Of a stretch of DNA of 5,752 bases, positions 5,427 to 5,752 are shown in pieces. Both the position numbers and the translations under genes were made by a program. This DNA is from Nitrospirota bacterium. GTDB lineage: Bacteria; Nitrospirota; Nitrospiria; Nitrospirales; Nitrospiraceae. The notes under the pieces are model-generated. The model was not told the origin of the DNA and ran no database searches. It worked only from the letters and a program-made list of their open reading frames with translations. The stretch is from assembly GCA_020028195.1 (NCBI GenBank), contig JAHWYE010000120.1, positions 1 to 5,752 of the forward strand. The letters are read 5' to 3'. The first letter of the stretch is position 1; every line of letters begins with the position of its first letter.

Positions 5427-5705
5427 GTGAACATGCTCGAGATGTTTTCAAAAGCCCTCTTTGAGGGAGTCAAACCCATGATGGTCACCAGAGATCACCT
5501 CGTCCGTCACCCCAATCGCTGCACGCATAATGCGGTCTGCATCCCCGTCTGTCCGACCGGCGCGTGGCTCTCAACCCCTCCGTTCAAGTTCGACTCGTCG
5601 CGCTGCCTTGAAGGCTGTCGGCTCTGCCTCGATGCCTGCCCATCCCAAGCCATCTACGCGGTCTTTCGGAAGGGCGACAAGCTGCTTGAACCGCAGAAAA
5701 AATAG
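5427..5705 (+). CDS. Small bacterial-type ferredoxin with two iron-sulfur motifs, one incomplete
   Basis: 92 residues; a cytoplasmic electron carrier by family. The second motif is complete, C60-x3-C64-x2-C67-x3-C71-P, with one extra residue in the first gap. The first motif reads C32-x5-C38-x3-C42-P: compared with C-x2-C-x2-C-x3-C-P, the second cysteine is replaced by Asn35. In 7Fe ferredoxins loss of that same cysteine gives a [3Fe-4S] centre, so one [4Fe-4S] and one [3Fe-4S] or a modified cluster is possible. Residues 1-28 form an N-terminal helix extension. The GTG at 5427 is chosen because GAGGA (5413-5417) lies 9 nt upstream; an in-frame ATG at 5433 is 15 nt away. It is the last gene visible in the operon. 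Confidence 0.88.
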   Translation: MNMLEMFSKALFEGVKPMMVTRDHLVRHPNRCTHNAVCIPVCPTGAWLSTPPFKFDSSRCLEGCRLCLDACPSQAIYAVFRKGDKLLEPQKK

Positions 5706-5752
5706 GTGGGTCTCGGCTGACGAACGGCTGGAGTAGGCCGGGCTGGCGACGG

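Overview
The window looks like chromosomal DNA from a GC-rich, free-living bacterium, most likely Nitrospira or a close relative. That is inferred from memory of the families (a basic-tailed DksA/TraR protein, a small [2Fe-2S] plus bacterial-type ferredoxin cluster, and a characteristic intergenic palindromic repeat), not from a database search. No phage, transposase, CRISPR or defence gene is visible. The content is mostly housekeeping and stress-regulatory, plus one less familiar redox operon.

Left half, minus strand (positions 1-2563), read from right to left: acylphosphatase (acyP), a spacer holding a ~125-bp imperfect palindromic repeat, an RpoS/RpoD-type sigma factor, adenine phosphoribosyltransferase (apt, 14 bp after the sigma gene), then a DksA/TraR-family gene with its own good sigma-70 promoter, cut by the left edge. 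The sigma factor and the DksA-like protein both act on RNA polymerase, and apt recycles adenine with PRPP, so this block is regulatory and nucleotide-related.

Middle, minus strand (2564-4007): alanine dehydrogenase (ald), followed 27 bp later by tRNA-Pro(CGG) with an encoded CCA end, then about 236 bp without a convincing gene. The ald leader has a perfect TATAAT box, a 19-bp palindrome between promoter and ribosome-binding site, and a second palindrome where the -35 box should be.

Right half, plus strand (4217-5705): a tight four-gene operon (gaps 19, 12 and 12 bp) transcribed away from ald. It encodes a small protein with two CxxC pairs and a helical tail, a thioredoxin-fold [2Fe-2S] ferredoxin, a protein of unknown function, and a small ferredoxin with two iron-sulfur motifs of which the first lacks one cysteine. 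Together they look like a small electron-transfer module whose partner enzyme is not in the window. The last 47 bases (5706-5752) show no gene or terminator.

Several start codons were moved inward from the longest possible ORF because a clear Shine-Dalgarno sequence fits the internal start (apt, sigma factor, ald, the CxxC protein).
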